Below the pieces are notes generated by a model. The model was not told where the DNA came from. It saw nothing but the letters and a program-made list of their open reading frames with translations, and ran no database searches. A stretch of DNA of 64,000 nt from Anniella stebbinsi. Taxonomy: Eukaryota > Chordata > Lepidosauria > Squamata > Anniellidae. Numbering within the stretch: the stretch's first letter is position 1; the number at the start of each line of letters is the position of its first letter. Shown here in pieces: positions 44,157 to 54,804 of this stretch. The DNA is taken from the NCBI GenBank assembly GCA_029215795.1, contig JARDYH010000003.1, positions 178,014,382-178,078,381 on the forward strand. The letters are read 5' to 3'. A program made the translations under genes and the position numbers.

Positions 44157-44696
44157 GGGCCTAATCCACACCAACCATTTATCCTGGGGTCAGCTTGAGG
44201 TTGTCCCTGTGCATCCAAATGACGTACAGCTGATCCAGGGGTCAACCGGGACGACCTCTAAGGGATAAATGGCGCTGCACTTTTTCCCGTGGTCCTGGGA
44301 CAACCCTGAGGACTGCGGGCAGTGTGGCATAGGCTCCCGGGTCCTCCATCCCCTCTGTGAGTAGCGGGACTCTTCAAACAGGCATGGAGCTGCACATGGT
44401 GACTCTGTGCCCAGGAATGGGAGCACTTTCGCCATCGCTGGGATGGCTGCAGGTGCTGTTTGGTGCTGAGTTTTTAGGTTTTTTAAATTTTAACTTACTT
44501 TTTGCGCTGGACCAGGTCAGCACAATTGTGTGACTGGCTCCTCCTTCAAAAAGCACATATGCTGCGCTATGACGTCCCTCTTGACTTCCGGGACAACGCG
44601 CTGGCGAATGGACTCAGGGGGATGATCTTGTAAACGGTAAAGCCTGAGATCCTCCCCCGCAAGTCCTGGAAGGCCTCAAGGTGTAGATGAGGCCCT
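44157..44696. mobile_element. MITE-like element with AGGGCCTMATCYACACC termini
   Basis: The left end AGGGCCTAATCCACACC matches the complement of the right end GGTGTAGATGAGGCCCT at 15 of 17 positions. The interior is GC-rich with several short palindromes. The termini resemble those at 3002 and 2333. A target duplication was not identified. Confidence 0.65.
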
Positions 44697-44884
44697 GCTT
44701 TCCCAGTGTCAGGAGCTGCTGAGAGTCAAACTAGAAGCCTGTGTCGTGAGCCCCCAAACTGCAAGTTGCAGCTGTGAAATATTCTCAGCCCCCAGATGGG
44801 CAGAGTGAGACTAGGTGGGCAGACTCAGATGGACTCTGCCCACCCAGAATTGGTCAATTGAATCTTCCTGGACAGGAATGGGTC

Positions 44885-45130
44885 TAAGAGGGTTTCCTGT
44901 TCCTGTTGAGACTTACCTGAGCAACATGGTTTTCCCAAGGTTTGGTGTGTTCCTGTATCCTTTGATTGTTCTCTGGTGCTGACTTCTAAATTGCTGCTTG
45001 TTCCTGCCTCCTGGTTTGTCCATTGGCCCTGACAAGTGCCCGCCCCCACTTTGACTCTGAACCACTGATGCAACTCCTGATCCCTGCCTTGACTCAGGCT
45101 GCTGCCTAAGGCTCAGTCCTCCTGACAGAC
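44885..45130 (+). mobile_element. Dispersed repeat, possibly an LTR fragment
   Basis: The stretch containing GAGCAACATGGTTTTC, TTTGGTGTGTTCCTGTATCC and CCTGCCTCCTGGTTTGTCC is matched on the opposite strand by 48440-48740. The order and T/C-rich phrasing resemble the R-U5 part of an LTR, but no ends are defined. Confidence 0.45.
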
Positions 45131-45278
45131 TTTTGAGTGGCCTGCCCATTCTAAAAAAGCTGGCCATTCTTAGTATAGCAGCTGAACTAAGGGCACCCCT
45201 GGTGTAGAGGCAGGTGGTAGAAGCTGGAAGCACTGGCCCTGGCCCCAGTTTAGTAAATTCTCTTTCTTCTATGGACAG

Positions 45279-45499
45279 TGGAGGGTGGTGGCTCCTATGT
45301 CAGTGGGGCAGTGAATACGTTCTGGATTTCAGTCAAAGCCAGTCAAAATTCTAAAGGAGCAATCCATTAGGTTCTAAACCCCACCCCCAAAATGGCTTCA
45401 CCACCTTGGATAGGTCCTTTAGAGTTCTGATTGATTCTGATTGAAAACCAGAGCGGATTCATAGCCCCACTGACATTGGAACCACCAGCCTCCATTGGC
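45279..45499. mobile_element. Foldback element (GTGGAGGxTGGTGGCTCC type)
   Basis: The left arm AGTGGAGGGTGGTGGCTCC pairs with the right arm GGAACCACCAGCCTCCATT. Inside, GTCAGTGGGGC pairs with GCCCCACTGAC. A relative lies at 59539-59878. Confidence 0.7.
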
Positions 45500-46367
45500 T
45501 AAGGGGGTGGTGCTATGGTACAGTGAGAAGTAGGAGATAGCACAGAAGATGGCTTTCACTCTTTAAAGGTTAGACAAGTGAGGAACAGATATGAGAAGAA
45601 TGAGAAGCAGTGCCATTTAGTCCCATTGAGAGAGGAAGCTGGAGAAAGAATCACATTGATCAGCTTATGTGTCAGCCGTTAGAACTGGAGGACTAGTTAA
45701 AATAGGGCTTCCCAACCCTTTTGGACCAGTAGGCACATTTGGAATTTTGAGAGAGTGTCATGGATGCTCTCACAAAATGGCTGTCATGGTAGGTGTGGCT
45801 GGTCACAAAACACCCATTCCAAGAAAACAAATTGGTGAGACTAAAAGAATATTGACTTAACCAAAAACCTAAGTAGAAGGCAGAGGTAATGTCTGAGTTC
45901 CGAAACAAACAAAAGAAAAACAAAAAAATATATACTCTTTTGAGACCAAATAAAGAAGGTACAGGAGGATAGCACTTTCCCTTGCAGCAGGCCAGCCTCC
46001 CAGTTAAAAAAATAATTAACTAAAACAATGAAGAAATAAAATTAAAACCAGGCAGAGCGGGGAGGCTTAGTGAGTACAAGGAGAGGTGTCCATGGGCACA
46101 CCGGCACTCATGGTGCACCGTCTCTTCCACTTACTGAAAAAATATCTCTAACTGCCATCGCCCTAGAGGGAATCTACAGGAAGGAACACATCCCTGTTCA
46201 GGTCCATCATTCTGTGCCATTCACCTTCTCCTTCAGTGTGATTGTGCAGACAGAGTGTACAAGTACACTTTTATTCTACTTTGGGTTATGTGCACCTTTG
46301 TGCGTGTAGCATCATCTGAAGTGTGTTTCTGTATGGGATGCTGCATTTTCTGTCACATCCTTATAAA

Positions 46368-46922
46368 TAGGCTGACCAGATTTTGAGACCCAAAATCCCG
46401 GTCCCCCCCGCCCCCCCACCTAAAACAACCCCCCCCACGTGCCCGTGCGCCCGCCCCCCGCGCGGCCTGCCCGCCCCCCCGCCCAGCCCCCCCGCCCCCC
46501 CGCCCACACTGCGCCATCCGTGCGCCCGCGCGCCTGCCCCCCCAGCGCGGCCCGCCCGCTCCCCCTGCCCGCCCGCCCGCGCTGCGCCGCCCCGCTCGCC
46601 CCACGCTGCTCGCGCCGCCCGCCGTCATCACCCGGCGCGCTACTGAGGGACAGGCCGTGAAGCCTGTTTCTCAGTAGATTCGAGCACTGGAGCGAAGCAG
46701 ACGCGGCCTGCACATGTAAGGAGCGCGAGGCGTGAGGCGCGGGGCACTTACCTGCTGGGGCGGGCGCTTCCCGGGCTCCCCGGGTCTACCGCCGCTCCTC
46801 GCTTGCTGCACCGCCGCGTGACCCCCCGCCACCCCGGTTTGCCCCCCCGCCCCCCGGTTGGGCCGGTTTGCCCCTGGATTCCTGGTTAGGACCGGGAAAT
46901 CCCGAGCCATCTGGACAGCCTA
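46368..46922. mobile_element. GC-rich hAT MITE, 555 bp, perfect 8-bp duplication CTTATAAA
   Basis: It starts TAGGCTGACCAGATTTTG and ends GCCATCTGGACAGCCTA, with CTTATAAA at 46360-46367 and 46923-46930. The inner terminal sequence AAAATCCCGGTCC pairs with GGACCGGGAAATCCCG. The body is extremely C/G-rich and CpG-dense and creates long Pro/Arg- and Gly/Arg-rich ORFs on both strands that are not genes. Confidence 0.92.
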
Positions 46923-47736
46923 CTTATAAACCTTCCATTATACTAGAACAGCTCAGCCAATCACTGCCAGAGGCATCACCACCTCAAAATCCCTTAGCAC
47001 ATTTAGATTTTATTTTATCGCCTTAAAAATCTAGCACTCAGGAAATCTAAAGTGATAGGTTTTTTATCCCAGTATTTACCTCTAGCTAGTAACTACCAGA
47101 CTGAACAAGAATACATATTATGAAGCTGATGACCCTTAATGAGTGCGCTCCTTAATCTTTAACATCTCTTCTCTAGAAAAGGCTCATATTTTCAGCAGAA
47201 TCAAAGAACAACATCTTAGTTAACAAATGCATACATTCCTTCTAGAATTTGAAACTAGAATGTTTCAAATGAAATGAATGTTTCCATGATGCCTACATCC
47301 AAAGAATTTGGAGAGTAAATTCTGCATGGCGTTAATCTGACATTTTAAAATTCACCATTGCCAGTGTATGTGTTCAATATGTTTTTCCCACTATATAATG
47401 CTATATCATCCAAAGTAGTTTTTCAAATACTGTAGTCCACCTCGGAACATTCTGTGAACTGGTTATGTGGTTCTCATGAAACCACCCTTTATAAAATCTG
47501 GCACTACTAACTATGACTAATGGTCTATGTCTGCTAGGAGAGTGGGAGCCCCAAGTCAATATTTGGACTAAGAAATAAATCAAGGAGGATATTATAGGGA
47601 GGCTTGCTCTGATTTTTTAGTTAAAAAAACCCATGAAGCCCATAAAATAGCTTGCTTCACATATAAGGAAATAGCTTTTTTCTCTTTTCTTTTTTTAGTA
47701 GCTTGAATAGCTTGGCTGAAAGCGACCAGCCAGTTG

Positions 47737-48060
47737 GTGTAGGGATGTGCAATGGAAGAAATAATTTTGTTTTCATGTTGAAAGCCACATTCATTTCATT
47801 TAATCTTCATTTTAATTACATTTGTTTTACCCATTAAATTCAGTGGAGACTCACCCTCTCTTCTAGTAACTTTGGAGTTGCTATCCAGATGGCATGACGT
47901 TTGCAGACACGGTAATACACGTTCAAGGCGTCATGCCTGCCAAATGTTAGGCAGATGAAAAATGGAAATAAAGGCACTCACATTCATTTTTCACATTCAT
48001 TTTTAATATATATTAGGATGAATGTAAAAATAACGGAGTTGCATTTCTTTCATTTTAAAA
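47737..48060. mobile_element. Possible hAT element start (TAGGGATGTGCAATGG)
   Basis: TAGGGATGTGCAATGG resembles the termini of the element at 38390-39257. TTTTCATTTTAAAAATG-like stretches follow, but no matching right end could be fixed. Confidence 0.3.
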
Positions 48061-48439
48061 ATGAATGTAAGCCACCAGTTTGGTGGACTGGTGGGCACTA
48101 TCTCTCCCTTGCTGCTGCGGCTGATCCTCATTGGCTTTGGAGCCAACCCACACAGCTGCCCACAGGAGGAGGGCAAAGTGAGTAGAGGCCACTGCTACTT
48201 ATCCTTGCTTCTGCTACTGCTCACTTGCTTAGAGAAGAGGACGTAACAGCAAGGAAGAGGAAAGGCAGGCCAGCAGGCTCCAGGAGTTGGCAAAGGTCCC
48301 CCTGCTGGAATGTCGGCCTTGGTAAGGTTCCCAACAATGCCAAATCCTCACTGGCCCTGGACTGGAAGGAGCTTGCTGACCGGGTTAGCTCTGGCTGCAG
48401 GTTTAATGTGCTAAGTTCAAGATTAAGTCCTGTTACTAC

Positions 48440-48740
48440 ATTTTTTATTCCAGTGAAGCACCAGGGTATCAAGGCTGATCTGTAGACTGGAGATGTGCCA
48501 GAAGATAACAGCTGAGGGACAAAGCTGCTAGCCAGGGCCAAAGGACAATCCAGGAGGCAGGATCAAGCAACATGTAGGAGGTCAAGGTCAACGGTCAAAT
48601 TAGGACTGAAGAACAAACCACAAAGAAGGATCGAGGAGCAAGTCAGAAGGCAGAACCAGAGGCCACTCAAAGGATACAGAACACACCAAATGCTGCTCAG
48701 GCAAAGTTCAACTAGAACAGGAAGCTTTCTAATTCTCCTT
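48440..48740 (-). mobile_element. Dispersed repeat, possibly an LTR fragment (inverted partner of 44885-45130)
   Basis: On the minus strand it reads GCCTGAGCAGCATTTGGTGT, GTTCTGTATCCTTTGAGTGG and CCTGCCTCCTGGATTGTCCT, collinear with 44885-45130. Diverged and non-coding. Confidence 0.45.
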
Positions 48741-49121
48741 CCTTTTCAGGGAGTTTTAGTGGTCAGTGGGTGAGTGGAGTCCATCCAGGATCTAGGTAGA
48801 TGCTGCAACCTGCAGTTTGATGGCTCATTATCACACAGGCTACCATGAGGTGGCACATAATGCAGATGTAGCATCAACAACCCTTACATTACTAAAACTG
48901 GCCATGGGGAAGTGGAGCATGGGAAAATGCCTACATCTCTGTGCAACACATCTCTATGCAGTCCACACAAAGGGAAGATCTTTTTTAAGCCATGCTGCAG
49001 AAATCACTCATAATTTTCCCACTCAAAATTTTCCTACTGTAAATTGCAATTGATTCAAGGATAGTACATGCAATAAGGTTTTGTGAATCCATTTTATGCT
49101 ATAATAGCCTGTAACAGTGTT

Positions 49122-49441
49122 TAGGCTGACCATATGAAAAGGAGGACAGGGCTCATGTAACTTTAACAGTTGCAGAGAAAAGGGAATTTCAGCTGGCGTC
49201 ATTTGTATGCAATTAGTACCTGGTGAAATCCTCTCTTCATCACAACAATTAAAGTTGCAGACACTATACTAGAGTGACCAGATACAAAAGAGGGCAGGGC
49301 CCCTGCAGCTTTAACTATTGTAATGAAGAGGGAATTTCACCAGGTACGAATTGCATACAAATGACGCCGGCTGAAATTCCCCTTTCTCTACAACTGTTAA
49401 AGTTACATGAGCCCTGTCCTCCTTTTCATACGGTCAGCCTA
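49122..49441 (+). mobile_element. Inverted-dimer hAT MITE, copy 4
   Basis: 320 bp from TAGGCTGACCATATG to CATACGGTCAGCCTA, oriented like copy 1, with the junction ACACTATACTAGAGTGACC. AGCCTGTA follows the right end directly, but on the left it lies eight bases away, with ACAGTGTT between (see findings). Confidence 0.85.
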
Positions 49442-50589
49442 AGCCTGTAGGACCCAAAGTTGGATCCAACTATCCAACCAAGTCTCACTGGCTTTGATGG
49501 GAGAATGAAGTATATGCTTAAATATCTCCTATAGCCATTAATGGGACTAGGAAGTGCTTAATTCTGGGTGGATTGTACCTTTGTTTCTTTTTTCTTGTGA
49601 AATTAAGGGATTGGCTATGCTATGAAGTTCCTGTGGAGGTGTACTAAATTGACCCAGATTTAGTCTCTAACTAGACTAGGATATTGAAAATACTTCTGAA
49701 TCATTGCAAGTGCTGGCAGAAGAAGTGCTAGCATGGTTTAAACTGCATTTCCTAAAAGAAAAATCAAACATTCCTGGTAAATCCTAACCCCATGTAAAAT
49801 TGTGCAAAGATAAAAGCCCCAAATTAACCTTAAGCTGACTTGGCTTGTTTTGTGTGGGCTGAGATGGCCTGTTCTCATCATGCTCTGTCCACTCCCACCT
49901 TGGGCAGAATCCGGCACAGCTAAACAAGCACCACTTCTATTGATTGTGGGAAAGATTTAAGCACATGTTTATCTCTTCCCTAGAATTCTGATTGGGTCGT
50001 GCCCACTGTTCCACGCTAGCATGCATTCCACTTAGTTGTTTTGTTTTTCTGTTGGTTCACATTGTGCAGCTGCATTATGGATTTGTGTTAATGAGCTGGG
50101 CAGCACACAACTGCACATTTGTATTATGCTGCAAACACCAAATTTGCAAATTAAAGGTTTGATTCATCATGCAACAGGTAGGGATCTTGTTTCCTAATGT
50201 TTAATTCCAACAAATGTATGAACAGGCCATTTACATCCCACATTATGGACTGTTCCCAAGCTGCTTCCTTTCCTGCCACCGAGACATTACAAATTAACAA
50301 AATTTAGGTTCAACACTGTCTTAGGTGGGTCATGTGTTTATGTAACCATGGTCCCAAAAAAAAAGTAAGCTTTGAGTATTTTTTCTGGGGTTGGTTAAGT
50401 ACTCAGTTTAGCATGTGGGGACATATTAGTAAGAAATCCTGTCTGTGAGAGAATAATGACACATGTGTATATAAAATCTTCCTTATTTGAGTATTGGGGT
50501 CGATGAAAAAGTTCAACTTCAAGTTCAAACCAAGGCTATTCTCTTGCCTGAAACCTCCATTTAAAGGCCGCTGTACATTAATCTGCATT

Positions 50590-50655
50590 ATCTGGGAGTA
50601 AGTTCCATTAAACTCAAATGGTATTTACTTCTGAGTAGACATGTATAGGATCACA
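50590..50655. repeat. Dispersed palindromic repeat (GGGAGTAAGTTCC type)
   Basis: CTGGGAGTAAGTTCCATTAA, GGTATTTACTTCTGAGTAGA and ATGTATAGGATCACACTG; another copy lies at about 51095-51185. Confidence 0.6.
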
Positions 50656-50918
50656 CTGTTAAGGTAACTAGCACTAATAACTGGACCATGTAATTACTGT
50701 GATAGTCACATTTCTGTGCTAATGTCTTTTCATTGTCTAGGTTTATTGCCAAGACACACACTCCTTCATTTCCCGTGACCTTCTGAGCATTAATTTGCCC
50801 CCTACACTGTATCACCTACACAGGAGATGCTTTGCTTATTTTTTTCTTTGGTTTGTAAATTACAGCCAAACCAAAACCAACACATCTCAATTATCCAAGA
50901 TGTCAAGAAGCATATCAC

Positions 50919-50984
50919 CTAACAATAACAACAGCAGCAGCAACAACAAGTGTGTGTGTGTGTGTGTCTGTCTATCTATCTATC
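50919..50984. repeat. Compound microsatellite (AAC/AGC, TG, CTAT)
   Basis: AAC/AGC triplets, then about nine TG units, then CTAT units. Confidence 0.9.
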
Positions 50985-52227
50985 CAATCTCCTTCAATAA
51001 ACTCCTGGTTTTCTAAACCATTGTCATTATTTTTTTCAAAGTTAGAAACATTCTAGATTTCTCAGCAGATCTCTTCAGCAACTTGTTTTCTAAGGCCCCA
51101 GTCCTATGCACACTGACTTAGAAGTAAGCCCTATGAACTCTGTGGCAGCTACTTACATGTAAACATAGGATGAGGCTGCACATGTAATTTCATGCATGGA
51201 CTATAATTCCACACCCTATTCCACATGCCACTGAAATCAACAGTACTTATGGATACTTCCCACGCTGTGCTTTCAAGTTGTGGGAATGCTCCTGGAAGTC
51301 ACACCCATATTTAAAATCATAGATTCTTAATACTGGTATGCTCATATGGAGCTCCTGTATGTGGAGGGTTCCTAAATCACATCGATCAAATGTGAAACCC
51401 TGAACATGTATCCTCTTGCATGTGCAAAGTGCTCCTTTTTCTATGGACCTGAAACTGAGATGCCCTGGGAGACTTCCATGTTCATAAATGAATCTAAGGC
51501 ATTGCTGGATGAGATGATGGACATCTTATACAATATTGATTTGAAGGGAAAGCAGGAGTGTGCTGGGAATCCAGAAATGCCTCAGGCCACCACTGTCTTT
51601 CCCATAAGTATATAAACCATTGCTATATTATGATATTAGAGTAACTTTCAGGATAGGGGGCACTGACATTCATAGATCAATGGAGGATCATGGTATCATG
51701 ATTTCACACTGCAATGAATGTGATGTATTTAAAGACATGCGAACGTAGTGCATCATTACAGTAAAAGGCAATAAAATACAGACTTTGTACTTACAATCTC
51801 TCTCCGTCTCTCTCACACACCCCTAAAACCCCAAATAAAGCTCCTCCCTTGAACATCTTGCTAGAAATCTAAAGGCCTTAAAATCTCAATAAAAGAACGA
51901 TAGAATTTTTTAAAAAGTGAACTGATAAAAATCCACTTGAAATTGCTCTATGGGCAGGCCTACTTTGTTGTTCTTGCATGAAACCCAGGCAAGGTAACAT
52001 GAATTTATAATAATACTGCTGCCTATTCAAAGCTGGCAGCAGGCAATGTATATTTAGGAAGGGGGAAAGCCCTCCGAATTTTCCAGCCTTTCTGGCGATG
52101 CTTTGAAATCCTCAAAATGCCAAGCTCCTGCTTTAAAACATCCAGTGGATTGCATTACATTAAAAAAATCATAACGAAAAAACATACAATAGAGGAGAAA
52201 GGTCAACAGACAGAAGAGTTACTATAC

Positions 52228-52428
52228 CTCAGGAAAATGCGGCCAACTTCTAAAAGAGACAGATTGTTGCTTCCCTTTGATAAGGCTGTCTTCTTGGCTA
52301 CCAACTGCTGAGCCCCCTTCAATGTCAAAATGAAAAACGTTGCCCTCTGTTGAAGCAGAGCTTAAGGAGAAAGATCCCAGGAAGAAGAATATAGGGAAAA
52401 TCAGAGGCCGGGCCAAGATCAAAGCCAT
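52228..52428 (-). CDS. LAMA4: LAMA4 coding exon 1 (signal peptide and N-terminal segment)
   Basis: 201 bp, 67 codons, phase 0 at its 3' end. It starts MALILARPLIFPIFFFLG, a short positive start and a long hydrophobic core, with a likely cleavage after SLSSAS. Then come NVFHFDIEGGSAVGSQ, matching the NAFPFDIEGSSAVGRQ segment of mammalian LAMA4, and a diverged linker ending HFPE. The ATG has G at -3 and G at +4, a good Kozak context. The donor is CTGAG/GTATAG; reading past it gives only V and a stop. A minimal ATG-TGA start-stop lies 15 nt upstream. Confidence 0.94.
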
Positions 52429-53010
52429 CTCCGCTCCTCACATCCAGCAGTGATCCTGCAGCTCCTTAGTCCTTATTTTTCTTTCTTTTTTTGCTCCTGT
52501 TTTAATCACACACCCCCGCCCCCTGGTTCGGTGGCGCCTCAGTTATTTTAAGTTTCAGCTTCCAGATGTGGCACTTCTCCTGGGCAGTTTTTAAGCAGAT
52601 CTTTATTAAAGGAAGGAATGCCTTTGCTTTCTCTCTCAGTCGCTTTCTGAGCCTCTAGCTCCTCTTTCTCCCCAGAGGCTCCGGCTGAATAACATACAGA
52701 TGGGCAGTGCTTCAACAGAGAGTGTCAAAATGCGGATTGTATTCCAGGAGCTGCGCTGCCACCTTATCTTCACTCTGTCAGGATACAGACTGAGCCGGCA
52801 TTCAGAGCTCGGCTTTCCTTCAAGTTCTCATGCTCATCACTCCCTTTGCACCTTCCCACCGGAGAACCACCCGCTCAAAACTTTGCCATTCACACACTGA
52901 AACCAGACTCCCCTCCCCCCAGCCTCCGCTGCCAAGTCTTACAATCAGGATTTCAGATAGTAGGGCTTTTCGGGACGGACAGCTCTGACATCTTCTAGTG
53001 CAGTGATGGA
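52429..53010 (-). promoter_or_regulatory. Presumed LAMA4 5' UTR and proximal promoter region
   Basis: This is the sequence directly upstream of the LAMA4 start, free of recognisable repeats. In mammals LAMA4 has a non-coding first exon not far upstream. Here, TTAATAAAG near 52600 is a weak TATA-like match and GGCTGGGGGGAGGGG near 52915-52930 is an Sp1/KLF-like G-rich stretch. A non-coding exon could end at AATCCTGATT/GTAAGA near 52940. None of this can be proven by reading alone. Confidence 0.4.
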
Positions 53011-53104
53011 AAATGTGCATTCCCCCCCAACCCTTTTCTGTTAATAATCTGTGACCCAGGAGAATAACAGGGAAACGAGATTCTTTGCATTCTGAATATA
53101 AAGA

Positions 53105-53154
<50 letters not shown>
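53105..53154. repeat. (AAT)n microsatellite
   Basis: About sixteen uninterrupted AAT units. It explains the poly-Ile and poly-Tyr ORFs. Confidence 0.95.
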
Positions 53155-53784
53155 GCAGCCTTTTTGGAGCAAGAAATTAGGTTTGTGAGAATCATTCCTA
53201 AGACTATAGTTCACCAAAAAATGCATGTTTAATTAGCTCCTCCAATGCTCCTGAGCTCCACCTCTTATAATCATGCCTGTTCATTAAAAAAAGAAGAATA
53301 TCATTCAGCACAGTTTTGGAAAGTGACTTCATTACGCAAATGCATGAACTTTTATTTACAAAGACCAACTTGTTTGCCTCTTCAAGAGATGCTTTGTGAG
53401 GTCCCTGAAACAAGGCTCTTAGTATATAGAAGCCTGCCAACTAGACTACTTGGAAAGGACCCTCTATTTTCTGACTAGAGGTTGTTGCAGATCATGACAT
53501 CAGCATAAGTAGACTAAAGTTTCCAAGGTTCCTAGCAGAGTTGCAGCCTTTTTGTTTAAAAATTCCAGTGCCAGCCTGGATTTTTTTCACTCCTCTTCTT
53601 TCCCCTTAAGTTTATCTTCCCCTTCCAAGCAAATGAGTGCCATGGACTGTGACTCAGATCAGGTGTCCTCCCCACCACTAACCAAGGAGACCTGTAAAAG
53701 AAAGTGCTGCCTTTAGACAAAATGGTATCACAATATTGAAATGCTAGGGAGGTGGAGATAGGATTTAGTCTAGGCACCTATCTA

Positions 53785-54150
53785 GCCCTCTAATACCATG
53801 CTCTGGTAACATCCAGGTTTGACTACTGCAATTTGTTGCTCATGGAGCTAGCCTTTAAAGACCTCTTGGACATTGATTCAAAATACTGCAGCTGTCTATC
53901 TCACAAGTTCTATAATAGCTTCGCTGGTGCCCTGTTCCTGTTAAAAGAGCTGGTATTAACCTTACAGCTGGGAATGAGGGTATCTCAAGAACCCCCTGTT
54001 TACATATGAACCTGCCCACTGTTTCTGGTGACTAGGGTGAAGTTCCTTCAGGTATCCTTACCTACAGAGGTTAGGTGAATGATAACTGAAGATCAGGCCT
54101 TCTCTGTAGTGGCACATTGGTTGTTGAATGCCTTCTCCAAGTAAAGGTGG
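53785..54150 (+). mobile_element. L2-like LINE coding fragment
   Basis: Decayed plus-strand frames give FDYCNLLLMELAFKDLL and, further on, TEDQAFSVVAHWLLNAFSK. These match TSRLNFCNALYIGLP and the WNDLPEDT region of the C-terminal L2 ORF. Several stops are present. Confidence 0.65.
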
Positions 54151-54444
54151 TGCGTTGGATCCAGGATCTGCCCTTCTGCAAGGGGAAGAGCTCTAATTGC
54201 AGAAGGTCCCTCTGCCCGAATTTTGGAGATCCTTTCCACCCATCCACAATAAGCTCACCCTATTCAGAAGAATCTCCTGATTCTCCGTGTAGCATTTTCA
54301 GGGGGCAGGAGGGGGGAGGGGAAGTCCACTTCTTTTGTGGAATTTTACTTTCTGGAATTTTATGCAAATTTAGTCATCAAAAATATGTAAAATTAAAAAA
54401 CCCTGAAAATATGCATTTCCCCATAGGCTAAAGCATGAAAACCC

Positions 54445-54448
<4 letters not shown>

Positions 54449-54480
<32 letters not shown>
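54449..54480. repeat. (TG)n microsatellite
   Basis: Sixteen TG units. Confidence 0.95.
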
Positions 54481-54481
<1 letters not shown>

Positions 54482-54804
54482 ATTTTGGAGGGAATGTACC
54501 CAGTTTTGTGCAAATTTGGGAAGTTGGAAGAAATACGATTCTGTCAATGAGAGGACAACAGAAGGAAAGACACCGAACAATCTGCAAAACGCAGGTGGGG
54601 GTGGGTTTTACAAACTCTGTACATCCCTAGATGTAGCTAGCAGATACAGCTAGTGGCTACATCTTCAAAATAACGTGTACTTTTGGTCTAGCGCAAACAA
54701 AGCAAGGGAAAGGAATGAGATAAGAACTACCGAAAGCATAGAAAGAGCTAGATGCTCATCTAGAGAGGAGAAATGCTCACAGTGAAACTTTACCATGGAA
54801 ATGA

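Larger units (their letters stand above)
28449..52227. other. LAMA4 intron 1 (23.8 kb)
   Basis: The longest intron of the window, packed with MITEs and LINE remnants listed separately. Stretches with nothing recognisable include about 29700-31000, 32730-33500, 34800-36980, 37110-37760, 39270-39770, 40250-41650, 42600-43400, 45500-46360, 46935-47730, 49450-50580 and 51190-52220. No ORF in them has a family signature, and no extra LAMA4 exon is needed by the phases. Confidence 0.7.
1459..52428 (-). other. LAMA4: LAMA4 gene, 5' part (laminin subunit alpha-4), eight coding exons
   Basis: Laminin alpha-4 is a secreted basement-membrane chain that joins beta and gamma chains through a coiled coil, mainly around vessels, muscle and nerve. 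The eight exons read in order on the minus strand give 361 residues: signal peptide, linker, three LE modules with eight cysteines each, a partial Cys-rich segment, the CDKC motif and the start of the coiled coil. The order and sequence match vertebrate LAMA4 and not the longer LAMA1, 2, 3 or 5 chains, because there is no laminin N-terminal (LN) domain. Phases at the seven introns are 0, 0, 2, 2, 1, 1, 0 and every boundary is GT/AG. Intron lengths in transcription order are 23779, 1792, 9148, 2032, 5660, 4104 and 3372 bp. The full protein is about 1800 residues in mammals, so roughly the first fifth is here. No disabling change is seen, so the gene looks functional. Confidence 0.96.

Noticed and set aside
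46353..46713. Overlapping Pro/Arg- and Gly/Arg-rich ORFs on both strands
   Set aside because: They lie entirely inside the GC-rich hAT element 46368-46922. The composition alone explains the open frames, and no domain is present.
51406..51615. 69-codon ORF starting MYPLACAKCSFFYG
   Set aside because: No homology I recognise and no exon-like flanks. LAMA4 phases leave no room for an extra exon here.
52995..53226. ORFs with poly-Ile or poly-Tyr
   Set aside because: Translation of the (AAT)n microsatellite.
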